From CAYPFY01 sp964410105 (lineage in GTDB: Bacteria; Bacteroidota; Ignavibacteria; UBA10030; SZUA-254), in contig CAYPFY010000002.1 of NCBI GenBank assembly GCA_964410105.1, forward strand, positions 203,612 through 267,611: a stretch of 64,000 bases of DNA. Direction: 5' to 3'. Shown here one piece after another: positions 1 through 9,017 of this stretch; position 1 is the stretch's first letter, and every line of letters begins with the position of its first letter. The translations under genes were made by a program, and so were the position numbers. The notes beneath the pieces are model-generated. The model searched no databases. It saw only the letters and a program-made list of their open reading frames with translations, and was not told where the DNA came from.

Positions 1-2400
1 TTGGTGCACAATCTTATTCCAGTCCATCGTCATCTCGAGATAACCGCCATTAAGCCAGAGTGAAGCCTGGTCGCTGTAGTGGCGGTGGAAGGCCTGTCCC
101 GATTCTCCGGATGTGATGACGATAGACGAGGTGATCGGAGTTGCGAGGTCCACAACCTGGCGCATCGATGGTCCCACGGAGGTGGCATAGGGGGAAGCCA
201 GCCTATAGTCAGTTTTCGAAACCGTCGTCCCTCCGCCGGCGACCGGATACGGGCCGATATTAAAAACCCTGTCGAGCGGGGGGGTGGATCCGAATAAATG
301 CTTGAATGTAACAGTATGCACGTTTCCCCAGCGCCAGAGTTTCATTTCAGATCCCAGCGTAGAGCGGAGTTCGGACAGAGCTTCCCTGAAACTCTTCCGG
401 ACAACAAAATCCTTCGTCTCGATTTCCGGGGTTCTGACATCGTCGAACCAGGAGGAGCTATCGGCGGCGAGCAACTGGCCTGTCACACGGTACGGAATTG
501 CGGCAAAAAATATGAAATCATGAAAGACCTCTTCCCCCATCTCATCTTCAAACGTATTGTAAAGGAGTTTGAGAAAGAACGCATTAAAGATCGTTGTAGC
601 AATATCGCTCTGGGAAAACCTATAATCCCAGTTGCGGAGATAATTAAGGGCTTGGGGTATATCTTCCCCAGACGTATCGGCGGTGTCGACGGTCCGGAGA
701 AGGTTCGAAACGATATCGCGGGCGTAGAGCGAAACAACATCCTGTTGAAACCGTTGGAAATCTGTTGCGGAGAATTTTTCTGAAGATTGAAGCAGCTGCC
801 GGATACGGAGAATACGAGAGGCGGGTTCCCAGAGGGTTGAGAGGTAGAACGGGAAATTCCTCCCTGCGATTTTTTGATTTGCGGCGGCAATGAATCCCTC
901 TTTCGGATTGAGAAGATGCGGAAGCTGCTCGAACGGAACGAACCCGCCCCATTCTCCCTCACCGGACCAGCCTGGCTGCGGGAGCATGGGGGTCCCTTTC
1001 ACACGAATGGGAACTTTCCCGGCAAGCCAGTATGCGATATTACCGTCAACGTCGGCATAGACAACCGATTGGGCCGGGACGGAGATCTCCTTGAGCCCCC
1101 GAGCGAACTCATGGTACGAAGTTGCGCGATTCATCTGATAAAATCCAAAAATTTCATCGCTCACATCCAACCCGGTCCATCTCATCGAGATCGCCGATTT
1201 GGCATGCCAGAGAGAATCGGGATGGCGATGGAGATGGAAGGGATGAACATCGCTGATGATCGGACCATTGTGTGTGGTGCGCACCCTTATCGTCAGGCTA
1301 TCGGATGGTCTGATCAAAAGCTTCTCCTCGTGTACCCCTAGGGGAAGGAGGGAGTTACGGAAAGAGTATCGTGAGGAATCCTTAGAATCTATCTGCTCGA
1401 CGAAGAAATCCGCATCATCAAGCATGGCATTAGTGAGGCCCCAGGCAAGGTGATCGTTATGTCCGATGACAACCAAGGGCATGCCGGGAAGAGACACCCC
1501 GGATACGTCCCAGCCGGGGGCCGTGAGATGTACTTCATACCATCGGGAGGGGGCAGGCATGGCGAGATGGGGATCGTTTGCAAGCAGGGGCCGTCCGCTC
1601 AGAGATTTCGAGGAATCGACGGCCCAGGCATTGCTTCCCACCCCGAGAGGGCCTAGGCCAAAAAAATCGCGATAGGAGGAGCCGATGCTGAGAATGTCGT
1701 GGATCATCGCCAAATGCTCCCCTGCCGACGGTGCGGGAACTGCCGACGGCACCGAGTCAGGATATTCAGGAATCAACTCGTGCATTTTCCCTGGGTTGAC
1801 CCTCGTCGCAATTTCGCCGTACGTGAGGTCGGTCCACCATGCCATATTCAATTCCCACGCGATGAGCCGTTCGGCGATGAGGCAATGTTCGACCTTCCAT
1901 TGTTCCGGTTCGTAATTCAGCATGTCGAACTCAACAGGATACTTTCCTCGATGATCATCGATGAACGCATTGATCCCATCGCAGTATTCTTCAAGAATTC
2001 TTTCGGAATCGGCATGGAGGTGAACTTTCAGGGACTCCGCGAGTCCCTTAAAATTCAGAGTTCTGAATAACACATCATAGTCGAGGGTTTTCTTCCCCAA
2101 GAGTTCCGACAGTCGTCCCTGTCCTGCGCGGCGGGCGAGATCCATTTGCCAGAGCCTGTCCTGGGCATGCACGTAGCCGACCGCTATCATGAGATCATGT
2201 TCGTTCTGCGCGCGGATATGGGGAACTCCATAGTCATCCCTATATACATCGACAGGGAATTGAAGGGCGGCAATTCTCAGAGTTCCATTGGTTACCGGAA
2301 ACGATTTTACAACCAGGTGGCGAAGCGCCAGAGCACCCCCGAGGAGGGTAATGAGAAGAGTTAAACAAATCCCGATAGAGATTTTTGCGAACTTCGACAC
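1..2400 (-). CDS. Penicillin acylase family (peptidase S45) hydrolase, C-terminus cut by window edge
   Basis: Reading the minus strand from a GTG at 2400 gives 800 open codons that run off position 1, so the C-terminus is missing. A TAA lies in frame four codons upstream, and the GTG is followed at once by a hydrophobic N-terminal segment (residues 7-27), which supports this start. The family is an N-terminal-nucleophile hydrolase: the precursor cuts itself and exposes a serine. The expected motif GSNAW is present with Ser256 as the likely nucleophile, preceded by an alpha-chain-like region (DDYGVPHI at 56-63, GYVHAQDRLWQMDL at 75-88). Members cleave amide bonds of penicillins, acyl-homoserine lactones or related acyl amides; the substrate here cannot be read from sequence. 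The product is likely periplasmic or membrane-anchored. It follows the terminator of the FadL-type gene, so it is probably transcribed separately. Confidence 0.87.
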   Translation of the reverse strand, partial: MSKFAKISIGICLTLLITLLGGALALRHLVVKSFPVTNGTLRIAALQFPVDVYRDDYGVPHIRAQNEHDLMIAVGYVHAQDRLWQMDLARRAGQGRLSELLGKKTLDYDVLFRTLNFKGLAESLKVHLHADSERILEEYCDGINAFIDDHRGKYPVEFDMLNYEPEQWKVEHCLIAERLIAWELNMAWWTDLTYGEIATRVNPGKMHELIPEYPDSVPSAVPAPSAGEHLAMIHDILSIGSSYRDFFGLGPLGVGSNAWAVDSSKSLSGRPLLANDPHLAMPAPSRWYEVHLTAPGWDVSGVSLPGMPLVVIGHNDHLAWGLTNAMLDDADFFVEQIDSKDSSRYSFRNSLLPLGVHEEKLLIRPSDSLTIRVRTTHNGPIISDVHPFHLHRHPDSLWHAKSAISMRWTGLDVSDEIFGFYQMNRATSYHEFARGLKEISVPAQSVVYADVDGNIAYWLAGKVPIRVKGTPMLPQPGWSGEGEWGGFVPFEQLPHLLNPKEGFIAAANQKIAGRNFPFYLSTLWEPASRILRIRQLLQSSEKFSATDFQRFQQDVVSLYARDIVSNLLRTVDTADTSGEDIPQALNYLRNWDYRFSQSDIATTIFNAFFLKLLYNTFEDEMGEEVFHDFIFFAAIPYRVTGQLLAADSSSWFDDVRTPEIETKDFVVRKSFREALSELRSTLGSEMKLWRWGNVHTVTFKHLFGSTPPLDRVFNIGPYPVAGGGTTVSKTDYRLASPYATSVGPSMRQVVDLATPITSSIVITSGESGQAFHRHYSDQASLWLNGGYLEMTMDWNKIVHQ

Positions 2401-2450
2401 AGATGCCGGTTATTGAATTTAGGGTACCACCGTAGAGAATCAGATATGCT

Positions 2451-2482
2451 CAAAAAAAATCCGTCCCGGTGGCCGGGACGGA
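2451..2482 (-). terminator. Rho-independent terminator after the FadL-type gene
   Basis: A perfect 9-bp GC-rich stem (arms 2461-2469 and 2473-2481, loop TGG; a further T-A pair at 2460/2482) is followed, reading the minus strand, by eight consecutive T (the A-run at 2452-2459). It lies about 35 bases past the stop of the gene at 2518-3963 and before the acylase start at 2400. Confidence 0.9.
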
Positions 2483-2517
2483 GCAATATACTTCATCGGG
2501 AGGCTTTGTGCAAGAAG

Positions 2518-3963
2518 TCAGAAGCGGTAGGAAACCGTTGCCACAAGATTGTGCGTGTGAACATCCTCCGTCTTTGTATCGGCCTCGGGGACGCTTACCT
2601 GTGACGTGGACAGACCGGGGTAGATCCGGTGATTGGATTCCCAGAAGCCATAGGCGTAGCCAACATCGAACGAAACCGAATTTTCAACGATGAATCCGAT
2701 CCCGGCCGTCACATATTTCTGGGCAAAGGATGACGCATCGCCGTTAACCGGGGACGGGAGATACATGAAACCGCCCCTCAGACGAATTTGAGGGTTGAAG
2801 AATTGGTATTCGGCGCCCACCTTGAGATTGACAGTCGGCTGGTATTTATCCTTGATCGTGTCATTGATCGACGCGAGGTATGAATCGGGATTTCGGAACT
2901 CCATCTGTGACCAATCCGTATACTGAATGTCTCCGGAGAGCATAAGATCTTGGGATCCGACGGATATCCCCGCAGAAAACACATAGGGAGTTTGCAGATC
3001 ATACTCATTCTTGGTGCCTGGATCCGGGTCGAGCGGGTCGGTGAGGACATCCCCATTATCGAACACGCTCGTCGCGTCATCGGTAAAAGTCTCCCGGACG
3101 GTGATCCAAGAGGGAGTCTTGATCGCGAGCCCGATCCGGCTATTCGGACCGAACTTATAAAGGGCCCCCAGAGTCGCTGTAAATCCGCTCAGGTCGCTCT
3201 CGATAGTTTGTCGGATTGAAAGCTCGGCAAAATCGAATGGACTCGTCTCGTAGCGGTGTTTGGTATCCTGCTCGCGGTAAACTCTGTTGAAGGAGTACGA
3301 TCCCGTAATAAAATTGAGACTAAGCCCGAAATAGAGATTCTTGGCCGCCTCGATCGCGCCGGCCGCGGTCAGATAGCTCAGCCCTCCGCCTTCCAGGGTC
3401 CTCCCGCTCTGAGTCAAGCTATCCTTGATCGGGCTAATAAAAGTCCCGTTCACCGTGTCGACCCTGGCAATTTCCAAATACTCGGCGCGGGTGATATAGT
3501 CCCGTGGGTACGGCGTTCCATCCGGAGCCATCGTCTGAATAATGCTACTGCTCGGATTGAACGCGGAGAATGACAGCCCAGTCGTAAAATCGGTCTGACG
3601 GCCATACCCGAGTCCGAACACGAGGCTTCCGCGCGTTGCGGGAACTGCGTAAACCAGTCCGACGTCGTTCAGACTCGTCGCGCTGTTTGTGATCGATTGC
3701 TGGTTATCAAGAAAAGTGCTGTTATCTCCATAGGACAGATGTGATAGGCCGAGAGAAAACTCGTTCAGTCTCATCTGGCCGAGTCCGGCGGGGTTCCAGT
3801 AGACGGCGGAAAAATCATTGGCCACGGCGGTATATGCGGTGCCAAGCCCAAGTGCCCGGGCTCCGACGCCCACTCCTTGCGATGAGAAGCGAAGAATGTC
3901 TTCCGAAATCTGTGCGCGGGCAATCGACGAAAGTGTAAGGAACAATACGACGAATCTTTTCAT
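2518..3963 (-). CDS. OmpP1/FadL/TodX-family outer-membrane transporter
   Basis: 481 residues with a signal peptide (basic MKR start, hydrophobic stretch, cleavage near Ala-Arg-Ala-Gln at 15-18). The mature N-terminus carries the family hallmark of alternating glycine and aromatic residues: GARALGLGTAYTAVANDFSA followed by YWNPAGLG (about residues 35-63). The rest reads as amphipathic beta strands ending in an aromatic residue (...VSYRF), typical of a 14-strand FadL barrel. FadL proteins bring hydrophobic compounds across the outer membrane; the Bacteroidota relative PorV works in type IX secretion, and this protein cannot be split between those roles by eye. The upstream lipoprotein gene ends 26 bases away on the same strand, so both may share a transcript that ends at the terminator at 2451-2482. 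Confidence 0.82.
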   Translation of the reverse strand: MKRFVVLFLTLSSIARAQISEDILRFSSQGVGVGARALGLGTAYTAVANDFSAVYWNPAGLGQMRLNEFSLGLSHLSYGDNSTFLDNQQSITNSATSLNDVGLVYAVPATRGSLVFGLGYGRQTDFTTGLSFSAFNPSSSIIQTMAPDGTPYPRDYITRAEYLEIARVDTVNGTFISPIKDSLTQSGRTLEGGGLSYLTAAGAIEAAKNLYFGLSLNFITGSYSFNRVYREQDTKHRYETSPFDFAELSIRQTIESDLSGFTATLGALYKFGPNSRIGLAIKTPSWITVRETFTDDATSVFDNGDVLTDPLDPDPGTKNEYDLQTPYVFSAGISVGSQDLMLSGDIQYTDWSQMEFRNPDSYLASINDTIKDKYQPTVNLKVGAEYQFFNPQIRLRGGFMYLPSPVNGDASSFAQKYVTAGIGFIVENSVSFDVGYAYGFWESNHRIYPGLSTSQVSVPEADTKTEDVHTHNLVATVSYRF

Positions 3964-3989
3964 GATATCGGACAGTAATGTGACAATAG

Positions 3990-4940
3990 TTACGGCCTTC
4001 GGCCTGATCGGCTTGTCCCGCTTGAGGCGGGTGACGGCCCGCGGCTCGGAGCCGGGGGAGGAGCGCTACGCGGAGGAGAAACGCCCGGAGAGTTGTTGAC
4101 ACGCGGCGTTCCGTCGTTTCCGGCCGGGGCGCCATTATTCGGAGAGCCATGATCCTGAGTCGCCGGTCGCGAGGGTGCGTCGGGGAGGCGATAATGCCGA
4201 GCTCCGGCGCGAGAAGAGCCTACCCTCGAGGCGGATCCACGGGGCACGGAATTCGCGTTGCCCTGACCTCTTCCATCTGAGCGCGGGACATAATAACCAC
4301 GCGCCGTCCCCGTTCGCCGGGTGTTGTCCTTCACTGATGGGGAAGTACGAGTAGGAGTTGAGCCCGATGGAGCAAACCGTCCTGCGTGTGGGAGCTCCGT
4401 TCCGCCGCTCGATGGAACATCAAATCGTGTCTCTGTGGACGGGGTACGGCCCTGCGAGCCGCGTGCCGATCCGAAAGATCTGTCAGCGTGATGGTACCGC
4501 CTGTACGACGACCCATACCCATAGTAGCTATAGTAGCCAGGATATGAATACGCACCCGGATAGTAGCCATAGTAAGGGTACACGACATACGGCGTCCCGC
4601 AGATCCAGGGATCATACCCCCAGTAACAATCATAGGCCCACGGATTGCCATAGGCAACTGAAAAAGCGGTTGAGGGCCAGTAGTACGACGGATAGTAATA
4701 GGAAAACCCGATTCGAGGACGGTATCCCCCTCCATCATAGTAATCATTATTGGAATAGTAGTCAGAGCGTTCGGGCTCCTCCCCCTGAACCGAGGAGGTA
4801 TCGTCATAGCGACGGGATTGGGAGTATTCGGACTCCCGATCGCGGTCATCCTGCGTCGTACCCATTTGAGTATAGCATCCGGCAAGATTTAACAGAATCA
4901 CCCCGCCAAAAACCGCTAAGAGTAGTAACAGACGTCTCAT
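3990..4940 (-). CDS. Tyr/Pro/Ser-rich low-complexity lipoprotein
   Basis: 316 residues from an ATG at 4940, preceded by AAGGAT five bases upstream; an in-frame GTG at 4952 would add four residues. The N-terminus is a lipoprotein signal: Arg-Arg, a leucine-rich core and a lipobox LAGC with Cys22 as the lipidated residue. After a charged linker comes a stretch very rich in tyrosine, with proline, glycine and tryptophan (about residues 75-150), then a Ser/Pro/Arg/Gly-rich tail to the end. There is no recognisable enzyme domain. Aromatic low-complexity lipoproteins of this type are often annotated as hypothetical in this phylum; a surface or matrix role is only a guess. A promoter candidate lies at 5014-5044. 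Confidence 0.72.
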   Translation of the reverse strand: MRRLLLLLAVFGGVILLNLAGCYTQMGTTQDDRDRESEYSQSRRYDDTSSVQGEEPERSDYYSNNDYYDGGGYRPRIGFSYYYPSYYWPSTAFSVAYGNPWAYDCYWGYDPWICGTPYVVYPYYGYYPGAYSYPGYYSYYGYGSSYRRYHHADRSFGSARGSQGRTPSTETRFDVPSSGGTELPHAGRFAPSGSTPTRTSPSVKDNTRRTGTARGYYVPRSDGRGQGNANSVPRGSASRVGSSRAGARHYRLPDAPSRPATQDHGSPNNGAPAGNDGTPRVNNSPGVSPPRSAPPPAPSRGPSPASSGTSRSGRRP

Positions 4941-4992
4941 GAGATCCTTCACTTTCTGATTGTTCTTTAAAATGGTCTACAATTATGATGCC

Positions 4993-5014
4993 AGAGGAGC
5001 ATCTTTTCTCCTCT
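4993..5014 (-). other. Small hairpin in the 5' untranslated region of the lipoprotein gene
   Basis: Seven perfect base pairs (4993-4999 with 5008-5014) around an eight-base loop, immediately downstream of the proposed -10 element and about 50 bases before the start codon. It could stabilise the mRNA 5' end or be chance. Confidence 0.4.
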
Positions 5015-5044
5015 TAATGTAACCATATAGCCCACTCAAATCAA
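5014..5044 (-). promoter_or_regulatory. Promoter candidate for the lipoprotein gene
   Basis: On the minus strand TTG (5042-5044) is followed after exactly 20 bases by TACATTAA (5014-5021). The geometry is the same as in the other promoter candidates of this window; the -7 element is a weaker match to TAnnTTTG. Confidence 0.4.
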
Positions 5045-5134
5045 CAGTTTTGCCAGTGAGAAAGTTTGTGCTTCAAGGGTATGTGTAGTGGATGGGACAA
5101 TAAAGCCACAAAACGTTCAGTTTTATCTACATTC

Positions 5135-5908
5135 CTAGAGGGACTGTACATACTCTAAATTCATTGTACGCTCGCCAACTGCCCTATCCTGCTGATTTCG
5201 AAGAATATCCTTCAGGCAAAAGCCGATAGTAAAACCCTGCCCCAGAGATGCACGTACAGCAAGGTTGAGATAGCCCCTGCCGCGCCCGGGAGAGTCATGG
5301 TTGTTGTCATTGGATGCGAGGTTATATTCGCCGACGAGCGAAATGATCGGGCCGAGAGTTTTTTCAGCTCCCGCGAAAAAGTTCAGGTCCTCGTCACCAT
5401 CGCCGCGTTCGAGGCTGTAATTGATACCCCCGTGGAAGCTCAGATATCCGGCCGCCGTATAGTTCTTGCTACCAACTACATAGAAGCCCATCGATTTTAT
5501 CGCATACCTGTTCAGTCGATCGATATATCCCTCCTTCCCCTGGGAATCGAAGCCGAGAGCCAGGGCGGGAAAGCCGAGAGACTCCTCCACGAGCCTGATC
5601 CGCAGAGCATAACCCGGTGAATTATTCCACTCCGGGCTGTCGAGGCCGAGGACGCCGCTGCCGCCATACGAGACTCCGATGACGAGCCTGTCGAAGAGCC
5701 CCACCGAAGCAGTCGTGAGAAGCCCCCCCTGCTGGAAAAGTCCAATATCGATCGCAAAAGTATTGTGAGGGATTATTCCAGCCGAGGGCACATCGATAAG
5801 ATAGCGGGGTTCGAACTTTGCACCGGTGCCAGCGGATCCCTGGGCATAGGACGAGCGAGACAATACGCTGAGTAGGGCAATGAAGAGGCGGGCAAACAAA
5901 GTCTTCAC
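5135..5908 (-). CDS. Putative outer-membrane beta-barrel protein (YjbH-like), GTG start
   Basis: 257 residues. A signal peptide is clear (MKTLFARLFIALLSVLS..., cleavage near SYA-QG at residues 20-24). The remainder alternates short hydrophobic and polar residues with many glycines (for example SVGLFDRLVIGVSYGG at 68-83 and ALALGFDSQG near 115), as in beta-barrels of the YjbH type. No enzyme motif is seen. The start is a GTG that sits only four bases from a strong -10 element, so the message may be leaderless. The lipoprotein gene downstream on the same strand begins about 195 bases away and has its own promoter candidate. Function unknown. Confidence 0.72.
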   Translation of the reverse strand: MKTLFARLFIALLSVLSRSSYAQGSAGTGAKFEPRYLIDVPSAGIIPHNTFAIDIGLFQQGGLLTTASVGLFDRLVIGVSYGGSGVLGLDSPEWNNSPGYALRIRLVEESLGFPALALGFDSQGKEGYIDRLNRYAIKSMGFYVVGSKNYTAAGYLSFHGGINYSLERGDGDEDLNFFAGAEKTLGPIISLVGEYNLASNDNNHDSPGRGRGYLNLAVRASLGQGFTIGFCLKDILRNQQDRAVGERTMNLEYVQSL

Positions 5909-5912
5909 GTGA

Positions 5913-5943
5913 AAAATATACCGAATAGATAAGCGCGAAGCAA
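5913..5943 (-). promoter_or_regulatory. Promoter for the 5135-5908 gene, predicting a leaderless mRNA
   Basis: TTG (5941-5943), 20-base spacer, TATATTTT (5913-5920) on the minus strand. The -10 element ends four bases before the GTG start codon, so transcription should begin at or next to the start codon. Confidence 0.55.
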
Positions 5944-6048
5944 CACGTGGTCATTGCATTTAAAACAAAAACGATCTACATTGAAAAAAGAAACAAATTT
6001 AATGCTCGCAATGTTATGACATACACAATTCTACCGACGTAGCGATTC

Positions 6049-7560
6049 ATGAAGAATCCCTCGACCATCGGTGAGCTAAGAAAATCCGGCTATACGATCC
6101 GTTCAGTCAAGGATGAGGTAAGAGAAAACCTCATTCTGAAGCTGAGGCAAGACGAAACACTTTTTCCAGGGATCGTCGGATTCGATCATACCGTCATCCC
6201 CGCGATCATCAATGCGATACTCGCAAAGCATGACATCATGTTGCTGGGCCTGCGAGGGCAGGCCAAGTCGCGGATCGTGCGACTGCTCCCCTCGCTGCTG
6301 GATGAATACATTCCGATCATCAAGGGATGCGAGATCAACGATAACCCCTTTTCGCCGGTATGCAAACGATGCTGTGACCTCGTGAAGGAATGCGGCGATG
6401 TCACCGAGATAGAATGGCTTCACCGCGATGGGCGGCTGGGGGAGAAGCTGGCCACTCCGGACGTGACAATTGCTGACCTCATTGGGGACATTGATCCCAT
6501 CAAAGCTGCTGCGCAGCGGCTACACTATTCTCACGAAGGGGCTATTCACTTCGGCATTATCCCGAGGACGAACCGGGGCATCTTTGCCATCAACGAGCTG
6601 CCGGACCTGCAACCGCGCATTCAGGTTGGGTTATTCAATATCATGGAGGAGAAGGATATTCAGATCCGGGGATTCAACATCCGGATACCCCTTGATGTGC
6701 TCATCGTGTTTACGGCGAATCCGGAGGATTACACGAACAGGGGGAGCATCATCACCCCGCTGAAGGACCGGATTGACTCCCAGATCCTCACACATTATCC
6801 GAGAACGATCGAGGATGCCATTCAGATTACCGAACAGGAAGCATGGACGAAAAGGAACGGACGTGAGATCATCATCCCGGCATATTTCAAGGAGATCATT
6901 GAGCAGCTCGCTTTCGAGGCACGGAAGAGCGAATTTGTGGATCAGAAGTCCGGAGTCAGTGCCCGCATGACGATAGCGGCAATGGAAAACCTTGTCAGCA
7001 ATGCGGAGAGGAGGGCTATTCTGACAAACGATGGCTGCCTCGTGCCGCGCATATGTGATTTGCCCCATGTCCTCCCCGGGATGACGGGAAAAGTCGAGCT
7101 AGTCTTTGAAGGCGAGCAGGAGGGGCCGACGAAGGTTGGCAAGGCACTTGTCGGAAAGGCCGTGAGGGAAGTATTCAAGAAGTATTTCCCCGATCCCCTC
7201 CAGCGGAAGGGACCCCGGGTCCACACAAGTGAGGCGCGACAGGCCACCGAAGACACGGAGTATGGTAAGGTAACAGGCTGGTTTGAGGCGGGCAACAAAA
7301 TTGAAGTTGCCGACGATATGCCGATCGATGCCTATCTGAGCGAACTCGACAAGGTGAAGGGGCTGCGGGAGATCACAATAAAACACATGAACATCCCGGA
7401 CAGCAGCAAGTACGAACTTGCTTCCGCGATGGAATTCACACTGGACGGACTCCATCAATTCTCAAAAATTGCTAAATCGGAGATTGACCACACCGTCGAG
7501 TACAGAGATCTTGTCGGCAGCATCTTCATGGGCAGGGGACGTCCGGAGGACGAAGACTGA
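6049..7560 (+). CDS. AAA+ ATPase, magnesium-chelatase subunit I-like, with a cysteine cluster
   Basis: 503 residues. The ATPase core is visible: Walker A GLRGQAKS (67-74), Walker B region GIFAINEL (177-184), sensor segment TANPEDYTNRG (222-232) and an arginine-finger-like PLKDRID (237-243). This is the ChlI/MoxR clade of AAA+ proteins, which drive a VWA-domain partner to load metals or remodel protein complexes. Between Walker A and B is an insert with five cysteines (94, 105, 108, 109, 115) that could bind zinc or a cluster. The C-terminal 120 residues are not recognisable. The next gene, 5 bases downstream, encodes the VWA partner. The upstream 140 bases separate it from a divergent gene. 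The target of the pair is unknown; nothing nearby suggests chlorophyll or cobalamin synthesis. Confidence 0.85.
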   Translation: MKNPSTIGELRKSGYTIRSVKDEVRENLILKLRQDETLFPGIVGFDHTVIPAIINAILAKHDIMLLGLRGQAKSRIVRLLPSLLDEYIPIIKGCEINDNPFSPVCKRCCDLVKECGDVTEIEWLHRDGRLGEKLATPDVTIADLIGDIDPIKAAAQRLHYSHEGAIHFGIIPRTNRGIFAINELPDLQPRIQVGLFNIMEEKDIQIRGFNIRIPLDVLIVFTANPEDYTNRGSIITPLKDRIDSQILTHYPRTIEDAIQITEQEAWTKRNGREIIIPAYFKEIIEQLAFEARKSEFVDQKSGVSARMTIAAMENLVSNAERRAILTNDGCLVPRICDLPHVLPGMTGKVELVFEGEQEGPTKVGKALVGKAVREVFKKYFPDPLQRKGPRVHTSEARQATEDTEYGKVTGWFEAGNKIEVADDMPIDAYLSELDKVKGLREITIKHMNIPDSSKYELASAMEFTLDGLHQFSKIAKSEIDHTVEYRDLVGSIFMGRGRPEDED

Positions 7561-7565
7561 GCGCG

Positions 7566-8666
7566 ATGAAATTCAGGTACAGCAAATGGACGGCAGAATC
7601 AATGACGGACGAGCAACGGCTGCAGAGCATTCTGTCGCTGTTCAGTTACCTCATGATCCAAACCAGCGGAGAAGTTGAGGAAGCTCTCGAATGGCTCCGA
7701 AAGCTCGCGCAGGAGTATGGCATCTTTGACGAAGAATTGACCATGGAGGACCTTGTCGAGAAACTGAGGCAAATGGGAATAATCGAAGAGCTCAATGAGA
7801 CCAGAGTTATCACGACGAAAGGAATTCAGCGGATCAGGCAAGATGCACTGCGAGAGATCTTCACCTCCCTGCGCAAGGGAGACATCGGCTCGCATGAAAC
7901 CCCGTTCACGGGCACGGGCGTTGAGCGTCTTAGCGAGACGAAGAAGTGGACCGTGGGGGATGCCTCGACAAACATCGATCTCACGTCAACGCTCACCAAC
8001 GCCTACAAAAGGGGGGGAATAGAGGATTTTACTCTGAAAGAGGAGGACCTGGAGGTTTACGAGACCGAGCACATGACCTCATGCGCGACGGTATTGATGC
8101 TTGACATAAGCCACAGCATGGTTCTCTATGGGGAAGACCGCATCACACCGGCGAAACAAGTCGCACTGGCGCTCTCCGAACTGATATCGCAAAAATATCC
8201 CAAAGACTACCTCGCCCTGGTCGTGTTCGGAGATGACGCAAAGCTTGTCAGCCTTGCAGAGCTTCCCTTCCTGAACGTGGGACCCTATCACACAAACACA
8301 CGGGCGGGCCTTCAAATGGCCAGGAATCTGCTCCGCAGAAAACGAATGTCGAACAAGCAGATTTTCATGGTTACAGACGGCAAACCCTCGGCGATATTCA
8401 ACGAAAACGGGCGGCTGTACAAGAATTCCTTCGGGCTTGATCCGAGAATAGTCAACAAAACCCTCGACGAGGCGGTTGCATGTCGAAGGGAGAAAATAAC
8501 GATCAGCACCTTTATGGTTGCCCACGATCCCTATTTAATCAACTTCGTTGAAGAGTTGACGAAGGCGAATCAGGGACGGGCATACTACTCGCAGCTCCAA
8601 AACCTCGGGGAATTTGTCTTCGTCGACTATATCCGGAATCGAAGAAAGAAATTCGGGGCGAGGTAG
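7566..8666 (+). CDS. VWA-domain protein, partner of the upstream AAA+ ATPase
   Basis: 366 residues. The C-terminal half is a von Willebrand A domain with a full metal-ion-dependent adhesion site: DISHS at 180-184, a threonine in the HTNTRAGL segment near 255 and MVTDGKPSA near 270. The N-terminal 170 residues are helical and charged, with no named domain. There is no signal peptide or membrane segment, so it is cytoplasmic. The start lies 5 bases after the ATPase stop codon. AAA+/VWA pairs of this kind (ChlI/ChlD, NorQ/NorD, CbbQ/CbbO, RavA/ViaA) act as chaperones that insert metals or reactivate enzymes. The client is not evident. Confidence 0.85.
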   Translation: MKFRYSKWTAESMTDEQRLQSILSLFSYLMIQTSGEVEEALEWLRKLAQEYGIFDEELTMEDLVEKLRQMGIIEELNETRVITTKGIQRIRQDALREIFTSLRKGDIGSHETPFTGTGVERLSETKKWTVGDASTNIDLTSTLTNAYKRGGIEDFTLKEEDLEVYETEHMTSCATVLMLDISHSMVLYGEDRITPAKQVALALSELISQKYPKDYLALVVFGDDAKLVSLAELPFLNVGPYHTNTRAGLQMARNLLRRKRMSNKQIFMVTDGKPSAIFNENGRLYKNSFGLDPRIVNKTLDEAVACRREKITISTFMVAHDPYLINFVEELTKANQGRAYYSQLQNLGEFVFVDYIRNRRKKFGAR

Positions 8667-9017
8667 GCGAACACTTCCCCCATTTTTCCACCCCTCTCAA
8701 CGAGACGCCACCGGATCCAAGATCCACTCTCCTCAGGAAAGTCCTGCCTCCCGACACTCGGTGTTCGGCATCGATGCAGGCCGAACAGTACCGAAGAATC
8801 CAGGAAAATGCGGGACGAGACGCCGCTCTTGATTGCACATCGAGGATCTTCCCATCAGACAGGTCGAAAACTCCCCCCGTCCACGCGCTGATCGAACGTC
8901 TGTCTCAGCGTTGGTGGCAGTCTGTTTAATTGCTCTGACAAGAACCAAGAGGAGATTCGTCGGCACCCGGGTGCATCTTCGTTTGAATTTCAGCGGAATT
9001 TTGCGCATTTTAGCCTC
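8667..9017 (+). other. Intergenic region, no gene seen
   Basis: 351 bases between the VWA gene and the hisA-like gene. It contains an imperfect hairpin (perfect 7-bp core 8763-8769 with 8780-8786, loop 10 bases) without a T-run. A weak promoter-like arrangement, TTG (8983-8985), 20 bases, CATTTTAG (9006-9013), ends four bases before the hisA-like start codon. I see no convincing coding relic. Confidence 0.5.

Noticed and set aside
79..2364. Several plus-strand open frames across the left end
   Set aside because: They lie antisense to the strong minus-strand acylase frame, have no recognisable motif and no ribosome-binding site.
8808..8850. Short reading LLIAHRGSS resembling glycerophosphodiester phosphodiesterase
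   Set aside because: Only about ten residues match and nothing downstream continues the family; chance is likely.
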